Positions 51,737 to 61,850 of a stretch of DNA of 64,000 nucleotides are shown in pieces; positions within the stretch are counted from its first letter, which is position 1, and every line of letters starts with the position of its first letter. This DNA comes from Arthrobacter sp. ISL-28 (GTDB taxonomy: Bacteria; Actinomycetota; Actinomycetes; Actinomycetales; Micrococcaceae). Location: positions 47,134 to 111,133 of the forward strand of contig NZ_JAGGPJ010000001.1 of assembly GCF_018613875.1 (NCBI RefSeq), read 5' to 3'. Below the pieces are notes generated by a model. The model saw only the letters and a program-made list of their open reading frames with translations. It was not told the DNA's origin and did not search any database. The position numbers were made by a program, and so were the translations under genes.

Positions 51737-53605
51737 ATTCGGTCTTCGTCCAGCCTCCGCCCAACCCTTGCCACCGCACTGCTGACAGCACTTTCCGTGA
51801 CGTCCACAGGGATATCAATCGCAACCGCCGCACCTGACTCAGCTGCCACGGCCGGCGGTATCCACACCCCCGGATCGCAGGCCGGTACCGCCCGCTACTT
51901 GGTGCGCTACGAGGCCGGAACGGATGTGGCGGCCGAGGCGAGGAGCCTGCGCTCGCGGAATATCGCCGTCAGTCGCACCTTCTCGAAGGCGGTGCACGGT
52001 GCCGTTGTGACCGCGACACCCGGCCAGGCCGCGGAGCTGAAGCGCTCTGCACGCGTGGCCGGCGTCGAACTCGACGCGCCCGTGACGGTTGCCGAAACCC
52101 AGCAGCCGGCACCGTGGGGACTCGACCGCATCGACCAGCGCACCCTGCCGCTGTCCGGCTCCTACACCACGGCCAACCCAGGCTCCGGCGTGAGCGCCTA
52201 CGTGATCGACTCCGGCGTCCTCGCCTCCCACACGGAGTTCGGGGGCAGGGTCGCCGCCGGATGGAACGCAGTTGCCGATGGCCTCGGAACAGGGGACTGC
52301 AACGGCCACGGAACCCACGTTGCCGGCACCATTGCCGGCAAGACCTACGGGGTGGCGAAGGCCGCGACCATCATTCCCGTGCGCGTCCTGGACTGCAACG
52401 GATCCGGTTTCAACTCGGACGTCGTTGCCGGCCTTGAGTGGGTGGCCACCCACCACCAGGCCGGGACGCCCGCCGTGGCCAACATGAGCCTGGGCAGCAC
52501 CGCCAGCGCCATGGTGGATGCCGCAGTGCAGGGCCTCCTCAACGACGGCGTCACCACGGTAGTCGCGGCCGGCAACTCCGCCGCTGATGCCTGCAACAGC
52601 TCCCCGGCCCGCGTGCCGGATGCCCTGACGGTCGCCGCGACCGATTCCGCGGACCGGCAGGCGTCCTTTTCCAACTTCGGCACTTGCGTTGACCTGTACG
52701 CGCCGGGCGTGGGAATCGCATCGGCCGGCATAACCTCGACGACGGCTGCAGCTTCGATGAGCGGAACGTCCATGGCGACTCCGCACGTGGCCGGCGCAGC
52801 TGCCGCCGTTCTGTCGCGCTCGCCGGGGCTGGCGCCCGCGGCGGTAGCGTCGCAGCTGGTCGCCGGCTCGACGCTTGGGACAGTCACGGCCAGCGGGGCC
52901 GGCACGCCGAACCGCCTGCTGTACTCGGACCCGTCAGCAGGCCTTGTCACTGCCCCGATCACCACGGCCCCGACCGTCACGGCCCGGACTCCCGAGGTGA
53001 ACAGCACCGCCGTGGCTAATGGCAGCAGCGTCACAGCCACCTTCAGCACAGCAGTCCAGGGAATCAGCGGGAGTACTTTCGTGCTGAAAAGCCCCAGCGG
53101 CGCCGTCGTCCCGGCGGCCGTCAACTACAGCGCCGACACCCGCACGGCGACGCTGGACCCTGCGTCCGATCTTGCCACCGACACCAAGTACACGGCCACT
53201 TTGCTCGGCGGGACAGCAGCCGTCCGCGATGCCGCGGGCACTCCGCTGGCCACGACCAGCTGGAGCTTCACCACCGGGCCGGCGCCAGTGATCACAGGCA
53301 CAACCCCCCGCCCCGGAGCCTCCCTCGTCCGGCGTGCGAACAACATTGCGGTGACGTTCAGCGAAGCCGTTCAGGGCGCCGGCACTGGCACCATCTACGT
53401 GAAGAACTCGGTCACCGGCGCGACCATGGCTGCGACGGTATCCCGTTACGGAACCACCAACCAGTGGATCCTGAACCCGTCCGCCACCCTGGCCGCCAAG
53501 ACCAGCTACACAGTCACCGTCACCGGCGGACCGGCAGCGATCCGCGACCTGGCGGGCAACCCGCTGAAGCCGGCCAGTTGGACCTTCACCACCGGTTCTC
53601 TCTGA
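51737..53605 (+). CDS. Secreted subtilisin-like serine protease (S8) with two Ig-like domains
   Basis: The 622-residue protein has an S8 catalytic domain with Asp158 (AYVIDSGV), His191 ([10 protein letters not shown]) and Ser345 ([11 protein letters not shown]), of proteinase K type. It is preceded by an I9-like propeptide ([11 protein letters not shown]) and followed by two Big_5-type Ig-like repeats (each ending SFTTG or TFTTG). The probable start is ATT at 51737: AAGGAA lies 6 nt upstream, and only from there does a signal peptide appear ([18 protein letters not shown]). The GTG at 51797 has no ribosome site and cuts the hydrophobic core. It is a secreted protease. Confidence 0.87.
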   Translation: MRSSSSLRPTLATALLTALSVTSTGISIATAAPDSAATAGGIHTPGSQAGTARYLVRYEAGTDVAAEARSLRSRNIAVSRTFSKAVHGAVVTATPGQAAELKRSARVAGVELDAPVTVAETQQPAPWGLDRIDQRTLPLSGSYTTANPGSGVSAYVIDSGVLASHTEFGGRVAAGWNAVADGLGTGDCNGHGTHVAGTIAGKTYGVAKAATIIPVRVLDCNGSGFNSDVVAGLEWVATHHQAGTPAVANMSLGSTASAMVDAAVQGLLNDGVTTVVAAGNSAADACNSSPARVPDALTVAATDSADRQASFSNFGTCVDLYAPGVGIASAGITSTTAAASMSGTSMATPHVAGAAAAVLSRSPGLAPAAVASQLVAGSTLGTVTASGAGTPNRLLYSDPSAGLVTAPITTAPTVTARTPEVNSTAVANGSSVTATFSTAVQGISGSTFVLKSPSGAVVPAAVNYSADTRTATLDPASDLATDTKYTATLLGGTAAVRDAAGTPLATTSWSFTTGPAPVITGTTPRPGASLVRRANNIAVTFSEAVQGAGTGTIYVKNSVTGATMAATVSRYGTTNQWILNPSATLAAKTSYTVTVTGGPAAIRDLAGNPLKPASWTFTTGSL

Positions 53606-53619
53606 GGGAGCATTAACGA

Positions 53620-53653
53620 GGACGACGGCGGTACTTTCGTGCCGCCGTTGTCC
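53620..53653. terminator. GGACGACGG hairpin, copy 10
   Basis: Fifteen-bp stem (53620-53634 with 53639-53653) around TTTC with two wobble pairs. It lies between convergent genes, 15 bp past the protease stop and 49 bp before the end of the minus-strand secreted protein. It can serve both strands. Confidence 0.8.
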
Positions 53654-53701
53654 GGTGTTCAGTTAGTTGGGTGACGAGTCAGCCTGAAGTGGCTGAGAAT
53701 G

Positions 53702-54238
53702 TTAGTAGCGTCCGAAATCGACCGTGCCATAAGCGCTGTCATACTTGGTTACCGTGTGGGAGTGCCTGCCGTTCTTGTCGTCGTACTTGATCTTAACGAC
53801 ATGGAACACCTTTTCCTCGCCACCCTTTCGGCCAGTGTCCTTGACCTCAGCGTTGGTGTGCTTTGTGACCCTGTCCTTGACATTGTTAATCGTGCCATGG
53901 CGGTCCTTGATCAGTACCCATTTACCGTGTTTCTTTTGGAAGATCCAGTGGTCGAACTTCACGTCCGTTTTCTTGTTACACCAGACGCTGAACTTGAACT
54001 TAACGTCGGCGCTGTCCTTCGAGTACCTGCCGTAGTCTGCTTTCTTCTCTTTATGATCCACGTCGTGGGCGCGGACCCAGCATTCAATTTTTTTGTCGGG
54101 CTTATCGCCGTAGCCCGCGGCGCTGGCCGGGCCAGCGAGAGCAACGGGACCGGCAACCAGTCCCAGTGAAACAGTGGAAACCAACGCGAGCCTGGCCGCG
54201 AGAGAGCGGGGATCCCGTGATGGCGCAGTGATGGACAT
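53702..54238 (-). CDS. Secreted Lys/Asp-rich hypothetical protein
   Basis: From the ATG at 54238 (AGGAGAAAG upstream) the protein has 178 residues. It has a clear signal peptide (ARLALVSTVSLGLVAGPVAL, cleavage likely after ASA). The mature part is very hydrophilic, rich in Lys, Asp, His and Tyr (for example KIECWVRAHDVDHKEKKADY), and has two cysteines that may pair. Base composition is less GC-rich than that of its neighbours, which could indicate transfer. No family is recognised. Confidence 0.72.
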   Translation of the reverse strand: MSITAPSRDPRSLAARLALVSTVSLGLVAGPVALAGPASAAGYGDKPDKKIECWVRAHDVDHKEKKADYGRYSKDSADVKFKFSVWCNKKTDVKFDHWIFQKKHGKWVLIKDRHGTINNVKDRVTKHTNAEVKDTGRKGGEEKVFHVVKIKYDDKNGRHSHTVTKYDSAYGTVDFGRY

Positions 54239-54496
54239 ATCTTTCTCCTGCATAACGATGCACGTACTGTTTGTGTCCGGGCAGCGCTGGCCAATCAGGA
54301 TGCTTGTGGCAGGCTTATCAGCCGTTCCTGTCCGCTTTATGAAGGGGGCGCCCGTGCACGCGGGTGCCGTCAAACGGATCCCTTTTCAAGGCAGTTCCTT
54401 GGATCCGGTAGTTCCAGATTTTACTCCCGGAAGTGAGTGTGGGCGATTGTTTGGCCAAGATTGTAATCTTTTGGGCTTGCCTGCTGGGAAGGAAGC

Positions 54497-54527
54497 GGGC
54501 GACGGCGGGAGCGCGCCGCCGTCGCCC
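54497..54527 (-). terminator. GGACGACGG hairpin, copy 11 (diverged)
   Basis: Perfect 12-bp stem (54497-54508 with 54516-54527). The core reads GGGCGACGGCGG, one base from the consensus. It is 32 bp beyond the alpha/beta-hydrolase stop on the minus strand. Confidence 0.75.
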
Positions 54528-54558
54528 ATCATTGTCCTAGGCGATCACGTGCCTGTGA

Positions 54559-55431
<873 letters not shown>

Positions 55432-55560
55432 CTACTGGTGCTACCAACCTATCCGGAGTGACCGGCGGGCGGGGATCCGGCGGTGACAACCGGAATGGAA
55501 CGGCCGGCGCGGAACTCCTCGCGCAGGAATGGGAGCACCTGCCGGAGCGTTGGAGAGGGC

Positions 55561-56619
55561 ATGAAACGCATCGGCTTCCTGTCTTTCGGCCACTGGGGCC
55601 CGGTTAAGGGTTCGCGCACCCGGACGGCAGGTGAGGCCCTGCTGCAGGGGATCGACCTGGCCGTCGCAGCGGAGGAACTGGGCATCGACGGCGCCTTTTT
55701 CCGGGTGCACCACTTTGCCCGGCAGCAGGCATCTCCGTTCCCCTTGCTCGCGGCCATCGCCGCCCGGACCAACCGGATCGAACTGGGCACCGCCGTCGTG
55801 GACATGCGGTACGAGAATCCGCTGTACATGGCGGAGGAGGCTGCCGCCACCGACCTCATTAGCGGCGGCCGGCTGCAGCTCGGTATCAGCCGCGGTTCAC
55901 CCGAGCCGGCAAGGAATGGTGCGGCTGCCTTCGGCCATGTCCCCCGCGAGGGGGAGAGCGACGCGGACATGGCGCGCCGGCATACGGCGGAGTTCCGGAG
56001 GGCCGTGGCAGGGGCTGGAGTGGTGGAGGCAGATCCGCGGTACGCCGGTGGAGTCACCGGCCTGCTGCCCATCCAGCCGCGCTCGGAGGGACTGGGCGAC
56101 AGGATCTGGTGGGGCGCCGGAACCCGCAAGACGGCTGTCTGGGCGGCCGAACTCGGGATGAACCTGATGAGCTCCACGCTGCTGACGGAGGACACCGGGG
56201 TGCCGTTTGACGAGCTGCAGGCAGAACAGATCGCGCTCTTCCGGGAGGCTTGGACGGCGGCCGGCCAAAGCCGCGAACCGCGCGTCTCGGTCAGCCGGAG
56301 CATCGTGCCCCTTGCCGACGACGAGGACCGCCAGTACTTCGGACTCAGCGCCCTGCGCGAGGCCCGGGACCAGGTAGGAGCCCTGGACGGGGCCCTGGCA
56401 CGGTTCGGCCGGAGTTACATCGGTGAGCCTGACGTCATCGCCGCGGAGCTGGCCACGGACGCAGCCGTGCAGGCCGCCGACACCCTGCTGATCACCGTTC
56501 CGAACCAGCTGGGCGTGGAGTACAACGCCAAAATGCTCGCGACGATCGCCACGAACGTCGCGCCAGCCCTTGGCTGGCAGCCGAAGGTGGAAGGCGGGCG
56601 GTCTACCGGCAGGCGGTGA
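55561..56619 (+). CDS. LLM class flavin-dependent oxidoreductase
   Basis: The 352-residue TIM-barrel protein resembles luciferase-like monooxygenases. It has GIDLAVAAEELGIDGAFFRVHHF, NRIELGTAVVDMRYENP and AATDLISGGRLQLGISRGSPE. It uses reduced flavin from a separate reductase to oxidise an unknown organic substrate. The start at 55561 follows GGAGAGG; the longer frame from 55483 is not supported. Its end overlaps the end of the convergent membrane protein gene by 17 bp. Confidence 0.87.
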   Translation: MKRIGFLSFGHWGPVKGSRTRTAGEALLQGIDLAVAAEELGIDGAFFRVHHFARQQASPFPLLAAIAARTNRIELGTAVVDMRYENPLYMAEEAAATDLISGGRLQLGISRGSPEPARNGAAAFGHVPREGESDADMARRHTAEFRRAVAGAGVVEADPRYAGGVTGLLPIQPRSEGLGDRIWWGAGTRKTAVWAAELGMNLMSSTLLTEDTGVPFDELQAEQIALFREAWTAAGQSREPRVSVSRSIVPLADDEDRQYFGLSALREARDQVGALDGALARFGRSYIGEPDVIAAELATDAAVQAADTLLITVPNQLGVEYNAKMLATIATNVAPALGWQPKVEGGRSTGRR

Positions 56620-58657
56620 TCCTGTACAGCGCCCGTCCGTCGGCGGCGGCTATCTGCTCGAAGCCCCGTTCCGTGGAGACGTTGTAGAAACCCGGCCACG
56701 TTTTCAGGCTGGCGCTCCCGTGTGATCCCCCTGCGACGTCCTGGTAGAAGTGGGTGGCCCCGACCTTGCGCACAGCGGCGCAGATTGAGGTGTCCGTGTG
56801 CAGCCGGCTGAAGCCGGTGCGCAGCAGCTCTTTGGCTGCGCTCGACGACGTCGGCGACCCCAGTTGGGTGTAGACGACATGCCTTCCCGTGAGCGCATAA
56901 AAGTACGTTTCCCCGTTGAAGGGGTCCCCGATCACCACGGCATCGGCAGGCAGCATGGCTCCGGCCTGCTGAATGAAGTGCTGTTCGCCGGCGGACAGGA
57001 CGCCGTGTCCGGGCCGCCCGGAGGTGATGTAGTTGTGCCCGGCAACGGCAACCCGGTCAGCAGACCTGTAGCCGGCCGAACCGAGGTAGATCGCAGCGAT
57101 GACGGCCATGACGCAGCCGGCGAAGAGGACCGACTGCGTGTCCCAACGGCGCGGCGCCGGGCCGGACGGCAGCGTGCTGGGCGGCAGCATGCGGGACGGC
57201 AGCATGCCGGACGCGGCGCGGGTGAGGGCTTTAATGAGCACAATGATGGCCAGCGTCGCCAGAATGCTCCCGGCCATGGCGATGAAGGGCGCGATCCTTT
57301 GCGTGTCTTTGTACCAAAAGCCAGTCAGCCACCTCAGCCCGTTCTCAGGTCCGGCCGCAAGAACATACAGGGCCACAAAGGCCAGCCAGGCGACTGCAAG
57401 CGGCCGCGCGTCCTTGACGAAGACAGCAACGGCTGCGCCGAGTATCGCCAGCAGACCCACCAGAAGGTTGAAGTCGTCCGGTGACGGAGCATGGACGGCG
57501 GGGAACTGCGGAAGATCGAACAGGGCAAGATTCAAGGAGTCGGGAATTTCCGCCCGCACCTGGCGACGGTAGGCCATGACGCCCGCCAGGAGTTTTGAGC
57601 CGGCCAGCGAAGAATACGCAAGCACGGCTGCGATAACGGCGACGCCGGTGGCCGCCCCGGTGATCCAGGGCCGGCGGCGAAGTCCCCGCAGGAAGAAGGG
57701 AACACCAACAGCCACCGCGAAGGGAAGGACAATGACCGCCACGGCAAAGACGCTGCTTGGATGGGCAGCAACGCAGCCTGCCAGAGCCGCCGCGCAGACG
57801 GCCCCGAGGAGGACGAATTCCGTGCGCGGGGACTGCCCGCGTTCTCCACCGGCAAGTCGCCGCAGAAGCAGTATGGCCACAGCAACGGTGGCAGGAACGA
57901 GGGCAGTGGCGAGGCCATTGGGCCACTGCCCGCTCCGCAGCAGTTGGGCGGAAGGGAAACTGATGAAAGAGGCGGCCAGCAACGGCGTCACGGCCCAGGC
58001 CGCAGGATGCCGCGGCAGGATCATCGCGGCCAGGAAAGCGAGTCCGACCGGCCAGATGATGCCGCCGATGATGACCGACGACAGGTTTGCGGCCTCTGTC
58101 ACGTCGGGAAAGAGGGCCACCGCGCTGTGCCAGCCGGAGGGGTAATAGGTGGGCCGGCCGGCGCCGAAGATGGGGGCGATGCCCCATGGTGTTGCATTGC
58201 CCGATTCCTGGATCCATCGCAAGGCGTTGAGGTGGAAGACCGGGTCCCATCCCTGCGAGGCGGTCGATGGATTCCCGATGCCGCGGAGCAGGGCCCGGCA
58301 GGTGACAGCGGAGCCGATGGTCACCCCGGCGGCCACGGCAATCTTCGTTGCTGTCGTCAGGCCGGAAGGAACCAGCGTGCTGCGGAGCCTGAATCTCCGG
58401 CCGATTAACCACGGGATCAGAATCAGCGGCGCAACAACCCCGACGGCGGTTGCCGGGTTCCAGGGGAGGTTAAGTGCATCGGCGGCCAACGTTCCCGCCA
58501 TGTAGAGCAGCAAGGTGACGGCCGGGCCCAGCGCGATGGCAGCCGGCCAACCGGGCTTCAGGGGGAGGAGCGCCAAGGTTCCCGGAAGGAAAAACGCGGC
58601 GAGGAGAAGCACAGTGGTGAGAGCCGGAGATGCCAGCCCGGGAAGCCATAAATGCAT
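56603..58657 (-). CDS. DUF6541-like polytopic membrane protein
   Basis: The 684-residue protein has about 13-15 membrane segments over the first 530 residues and an extracytoplasmic C-terminal domain (DAVVIGDPFNGETYFYALTG). The layout is that of DUF6541 actinobacterial proteins, which resemble GT-C type glycosyltransferases. It begins 6 bp after the polysaccharide pyruvyl-transferase-like gene, so a joint role in cell-wall or exopolysaccharide assembly is likely. The catalytic residue is not obvious. Confidence 0.8.
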   Translation of the reverse strand: MHLWLPGLASPALTTVLLLAAFFLPGTLALLPLKPGWPAAIALGPAVTLLLYMAGTLAADALNLPWNPATAVGVVAPLILIPWLIGRRFRLRSTLVPSGLTTATKIAVAAGVTIGSAVTCRALLRGIGNPSTASQGWDPVFHLNALRWIQESGNATPWGIAPIFGAGRPTYYPSGWHSAVALFPDVTEAANLSSVIIGGIIWPVGLAFLAAMILPRHPAAWAVTPLLAASFISFPSAQLLRSGQWPNGLATALVPATVAVAILLLRRLAGGERGQSPRTEFVLLGAVCAAALAGCVAAHPSSVFAVAVIVLPFAVAVGVPFFLRGLRRRPWITGAATGVAVIAAVLAYSSLAGSKLLAGVMAYRRQVRAEIPDSLNLALFDLPQFPAVHAPSPDDFNLLVGLLAILGAAVAVFVKDARPLAVAWLAFVALYVLAAGPENGLRWLTGFWYKDTQRIAPFIAMAGSILATLAIIVLIKALTRAASGMLPSRMLPPSTLPSGPAPRRWDTQSVLFAGCVMAVIAAIYLGSAGYRSADRVAVAGHNYITSGRPGHGVLSAGEQHFIQQAGAMLPADAVVIGDPFNGETYFYALTGRHVVYTQLGSPTSSSAAKELLRTGFSRLHTDTSICAAVRKVGATHFYQDVAGGSHGSASLKTWPGFYNVSTERGFEQIAAADGRALYRITACR

Positions 58658-58663
58658 GGTCGG

Positions 58664-59869
58664 TCAACTTGCTCCGTGCCGGACCTTGTTCCTCCGGGTC
58701 GTGCCCAAGGCCATGCCCAGGAGTTTTGTGGCGTTGGAAGACCGCTGGCCTGGCTGGGCTTCCAGCCGAGGGTAGATTTTCGCGGCCTCTGCCCGCTTCT
58801 GGGCCACGAACGAGGCCAGGTCCGCCTTGAGGGAACCGCTATGCTGCGGCATCTGAGGTTCGTCACCGTCCATCGCGAGCGCCCACCCGCTTCCCAGTGC
58901 TGCGACCGACTCGTGTTTGACGTCGTAGTAGCCCTTTTTCATGCCGACGGCGATGCCGCGGGCGCCCGCCGCGGCGGCGAGGAGATGGAAGTGGAAGCGG
59001 CTCGTGACCCAGGTCTGGCTGTCGGAGAGGGGAAGGCCATGGGTCCAGATATGTGAGAACGGGAGGAACCGTTCTTCGGGAATGAGGTCGGCCATGAGTT
59101 CGTAGGCAGCGCGGTCGCCGCCAGGAATGGCCTCAACGTAAAAGGCTTTGACGCCCTCGCCGGCAGCCTTCTCCACGGCCGTCCGGGCCAGCTTGGCGGC
59201 AGTTTCGAACCGTTCCGCATCTGCCGTGTCGCTCTGGATGCAGACATAGAGCCCGGGTTCTGCCTCGGTACGGGCGATTTCCGCGTTCACGCCCAGGAAC
59301 GCATCGTCCAGCCCGCGGTCGATTCCATAGGCCTCGGCCCCGGCTTCATCCCTCGCCGTGACATGGCTGAATCCCTGGAACAGGGGCATTTCGGCAGGAG
59401 CGGAAGTCAGCAGGGGCATCAGCCCCTGCCCGGTTGCGATCAGGCGGGCACCCGTCATGTCGCGGACCGCGCGCATTCCCACGACGAGTCCGGCATGCTG
59501 CGACCAGTTCTCGTTGATGTAGCCTCCGCCGATGAGATGGAGCGATTCCGCCTCCCGCAATTTGAGGAGGCCAAGGTCGTAGGTAGGGGAACCGAGCCCG
59601 GTAACACGAGCCCGGATCGTATCCGCGGCGGCTTCGAACGGAAAGTCGGCGTTTTCGTGAACCAGCCGCCACAGCGTGTTCGTGACCCGGAGGCGCGGAT
59701 GCAGCCCGTCGAAGAGGACTTGCGCAAGGCCTGGCTGCGGGCAATCCAACCAGACCTCGGCGTCGGGACGCTCGAGGGCCAGATACTTGAGCCAGGCGGC
59801 AGCGATGAACTCGTCGCCGAAATTGGGATTGCCCGAAGGGCCGACCAGATAAATGAGACCCGACTGCAT
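58664..59869 (-). CDS. Polysaccharide pyruvyl transferase family protein
   Basis: The 401-residue protein opens with LVGPSGNPNFGDEFIAAAWL and contains HLIGGGYINENW, IATGQGLMPL and WVTSRFHFHLLAAAAGARGIAV, the conserved blocks of the polysaccharide pyruvyl transferase (CsaB/WcaK) family. Members add pyruvate ketals from phosphoenolpyruvate to surface glycans. It is the first gene of a two-gene unit with the DUF6541-like protein, consistent with glycan synthesis and modification. Confidence 0.85.
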   Translation of the reverse strand: MQSGLIYLVGPSGNPNFGDEFIAAAWLKYLALERPDAEVWLDCPQPGLAQVLFDGLHPRLRVTNTLWRLVHENADFPFEAAADTIRARVTGLGSPTYDLGLLKLREAESLHLIGGGYINENWSQHAGLVVGMRAVRDMTGARLIATGQGLMPLLTSAPAEMPLFQGFSHVTARDEAGAEAYGIDRGLDDAFLGVNAEIARTEAEPGLYVCIQSDTADAERFETAAKLARTAVEKAAGEGVKAFYVEAIPGGDRAAYELMADLIPEERFLPFSHIWTHGLPLSDSQTWVTSRFHFHLLAAAAGARGIAVGMKKGYYDVKHESVAALGSGWALAMDGDEPQMPQHSGSLKADLASFVAQKRAEAAKIYPRLEAQPGQRSSNATKLLGMALGTTRRNKVRHGAS

Positions 59870-59983
59870 GGTGAAAACTATATCGCCCTTGGGGATCTGG
59901 ACCTCTCCACTACCCCCGGGCAGAAAGGATGGCGGCGGCAGAAGTGATGCCTCACCAACGGCGCGGGCATCAGGGTTCTGCGG

Positions 59984-60649
59984 TCAGAACCAGGGGATGA
60001 CCCGGTCGGCGCGGTGCCGGGTGGCTTCGATGAGGCGCGCATTGGCCTCGTCGGATCCGGCGGCCCAGGCCTCGGCCGCCGGCCGGTCCATTCCGAAGAG
60101 CATGTGCCGCTCGACGAGACGCGAAAGGCGAAGTCCCGGGGGAGTGTCGATGAACCACACTTCGTCCAGCTGGGAGCGCACCTGCTGCCATTTCGGGTCG
60201 TCGGACAGCAGGTAGTTGCCTTCGGTGATAATCAGCGGCACGGACGCCGGAACGGCGATGGACGCTGCCACAGGCTCATCGATCGCGCGCCGGAAGTCGG
60301 GGGCATAAACAATGTCCTCGTCCCGCCGCGCAAGCCGCTGCAGCAGCGAGAAGTAGCCGCCGACGTCGAAGGTGTCCGGAGCGCCCTTGCGCTGCTTGAG
60401 CGGGGTGCCGTCAATGATGGCGTTCCCGAGGTGGAAGCCGTCCATGGGAACAACGAGCGCCGACCCGGGACCGAAAGATTCCGCCAGGCAGGCGGCGAAA
60501 GTGGACTTTCCAGAGCCGGGCGCGCCGGCCACTCCGAGCAGGACCCGGATTCCGCCGGTCAGCCGTAGGCGTAGCTCCATAACGGCCTGCCGGATGGCCG
60601 GGGAGTCGAAGGCCCGGACTGCCTGCGGCTGCACGTTGGGCATAGTCAT
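59984..60649 (-). CDS. Uridine-kinase-like nucleoside/sugar kinase
   Basis: The 221-residue P-loop protein has Walker A GAPGSGKST near residue 42, VPMDGFHLGN, KQRKGAPDTFDVGGY and LIITEGNYLLSDDPKW, the pattern of the YggC/uridine kinase-related group (including fructose and pantothenate kinase relatives). It phosphorylates a small hydroxylated metabolite with ATP. It is upstream of the glycan genes by 114 bp. The exact substrate cannot be told from sequence. Confidence 0.85.
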   Translation of the reverse strand: MTMPNVQPQAVRAFDSPAIRQAVMELRLRLTGGIRVLLGVAGAPGSGKSTFAACLAESFGPGSALVVPMDGFHLGNAIIDGTPLKQRKGAPDTFDVGGYFSLLQRLARRDEDIVYAPDFRRAIDEPVAASIAVPASVPLIITEGNYLLSDDPKWQQVRSQLDEVWFIDTPPGLRLSRLVERHMLFGMDRPAAEAWAAGSDEANARLIEATRHRADRVIPWF

Positions 60650-60736
60650 GGAAAGAATCCTAGGCGAGGTGCGGCGCCTGATGTTTGCCGGTCCAGTCGC
60701 GGCTCCACCGAGAGGAGCTGCGTCGGGAGGAGCCGC

Positions 60737-61240
60737 TCAGTCGAGCGGGATCGTAATGGTGACTGCCGTGCCCGATCCGGGATCGGAATCTATGGCCACC
60801 GTCCCGCCGGCTTCCTGGACTGCCGCGGATATTATCCCGAGTCCGGGCCGCCCGCCGTCGGCGTTTGCCGGCCCCAACGCCTCGCCTTGGCCGGAGGGGT
60901 TTCCCGACTGGGAGCCGAATCCAGTGCCGTTGTCCGCTACCGTCAACCGGATTCCGTGGAAGACGGGTGAAAGCCGCACCGTTACGTCAGTGGCGTGTGC
61001 ATGCTTGAACGTGTTGCTCAACGCAATCTGCGCTGACTTGTAGAGCAGGGTGGCGCAACTGGCCGAGATTTCAAGGCCATGATGCGGTGTCTCCCAGTGG
61101 ACGCACGCGCCCTGCCGGCGCAGCGGTGCCGTCAGCCTGTCAATGCAGCCAGCGAGTCCGAGCCGGTGGAAGTCCACGGGCTGCGGATCCGTGATTACAC
61201 CCCCGATCTCAGTGGCTTCTTCGAGAGTCGCTGCGTTCAT
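60737..61240 (-). CDS. Sensor histidine kinase catalytic-domain stub
   Basis: The 167-residue protein is an HATPase_c domain of the NarX/LiaS type, with N-box ALSNTFKHAHA, G1 box DNGTGF and G2 region GRPGLGIISAAV. It lacks the phosphoacceptor His domain and any sensor. An in-frame TAG lies five codons before the ATG, so the present gene cannot be longer in this frame. It is either a free-standing ATPase/kinase module or the tail of a truncated kinase. No response regulator is adjacent. AGGAGG lies about 13 nt upstream. Confidence 0.7.
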   Translation of the reverse strand: MNAATLEEATEIGGVITDPQPVDFHRLGLAGCIDRLTAPLRRQGACVHWETPHHGLEISASCATLLYKSAQIALSNTFKHAHATDVTVRLSPVFHGIRLTVADNGTGFGSQSGNPSGQGEALGPANADGGRPGLGIISAAVQEAGGTVAIDSDPGSGTAVTITIPLD

Positions 61241-61460
61241 GGCGCCGTCCGCCTCCTAGCGGTCCTAATGCATCTGTCCCCCAGAGGATCGCTCCCCAGA
61301 GGCCGATGTATTTAGGGTGGCGTCGACGGATCAGGCTTAGCGCGGGATTTCCTCAGGATCCGATCAGGTTTCCCTGAGCCGCTGGATTTCCTGGGCCTAT
61401 CGTTTACAGGGGTAGGCAACGCCCCTCTGGAACTGCCGCCTCCGCTGAGTTTCGGCCCTG

Positions 61461-61700
61461 CTACTGAGCCAACGACGAGGGCTGGAGCGCCTGCTGCGGA
61501 AAGGTGACTGCGTCAGCGGCGTCAAGCACTTCCAGTGCTGTCATATGGGCTGCGGCGGCCACTTCCCTGATGGGCTTGCCATGCGTCACCGCTGCTGCCA
61601 CGGCTGTCTGCAGGGTTATTGCGGCAGGCTCGTGCTCTGTGGTCGCTGATTCCAGCGTGGCCACGGCTTCTTCCACTGCCCGGATGTCGTCATCGTCCAT
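61461..61700 (-). CDS. Small helical hypothetical protein
   Basis: The 79-residue protein starts at 61700 behind AGGAG and consists of two helical halves; the second (GKPIREVAAAAHMTALEVLDAA) has a helix-turn-helix-like rhythm. It is divergent from the TetR gene, and a strong palindrome lies between them. It may be a target of that regulator. Nothing gene-like lies between its stop and the kinase stub. Confidence 0.6.
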   Translation of the reverse strand: MDDDDIRAVEEAVATLESATTEHEPAAITLQTAVAAAVTHGKPIREVAAAAHMTALEVLDAADAVTFPQQALQPSSLAQ

Positions 61701-61793
61701 CGGTGTGCTCCTGTCTCTGCTCCATTGCAGTACCGCCGGCAGCACCAGAGGGATGGTTCCTCGGAAATGCTGCTTCACGCTGATAAAACCATA

Positions 61794-61811
61794 AGACAGA
61801 CAGGTCTGTCT
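61794..61811. promoter_or_regulatory. TetR operator, 18-bp palindrome
   Basis: AGACAGACAGGTCTGTCT is a perfect 8-2-8 inverted repeat in the 150-bp gap between the divergent 79-residue gene and the TetR gene. It closely fits a TetR-family autoregulatory site controlling both. Confidence 0.78.
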
Positions 61812-61850
61812 CTGCCAGTCCCAAAGTTCCCAAGGTAGAGTATCCGTTTG

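Noticed and set aside
51490..51837. Plus-strand frame overlapping the subtilase start
   Set aside because: It is in a different frame from the signal peptide, has no recognised domain and would conflict with the well-supported secreted protease.
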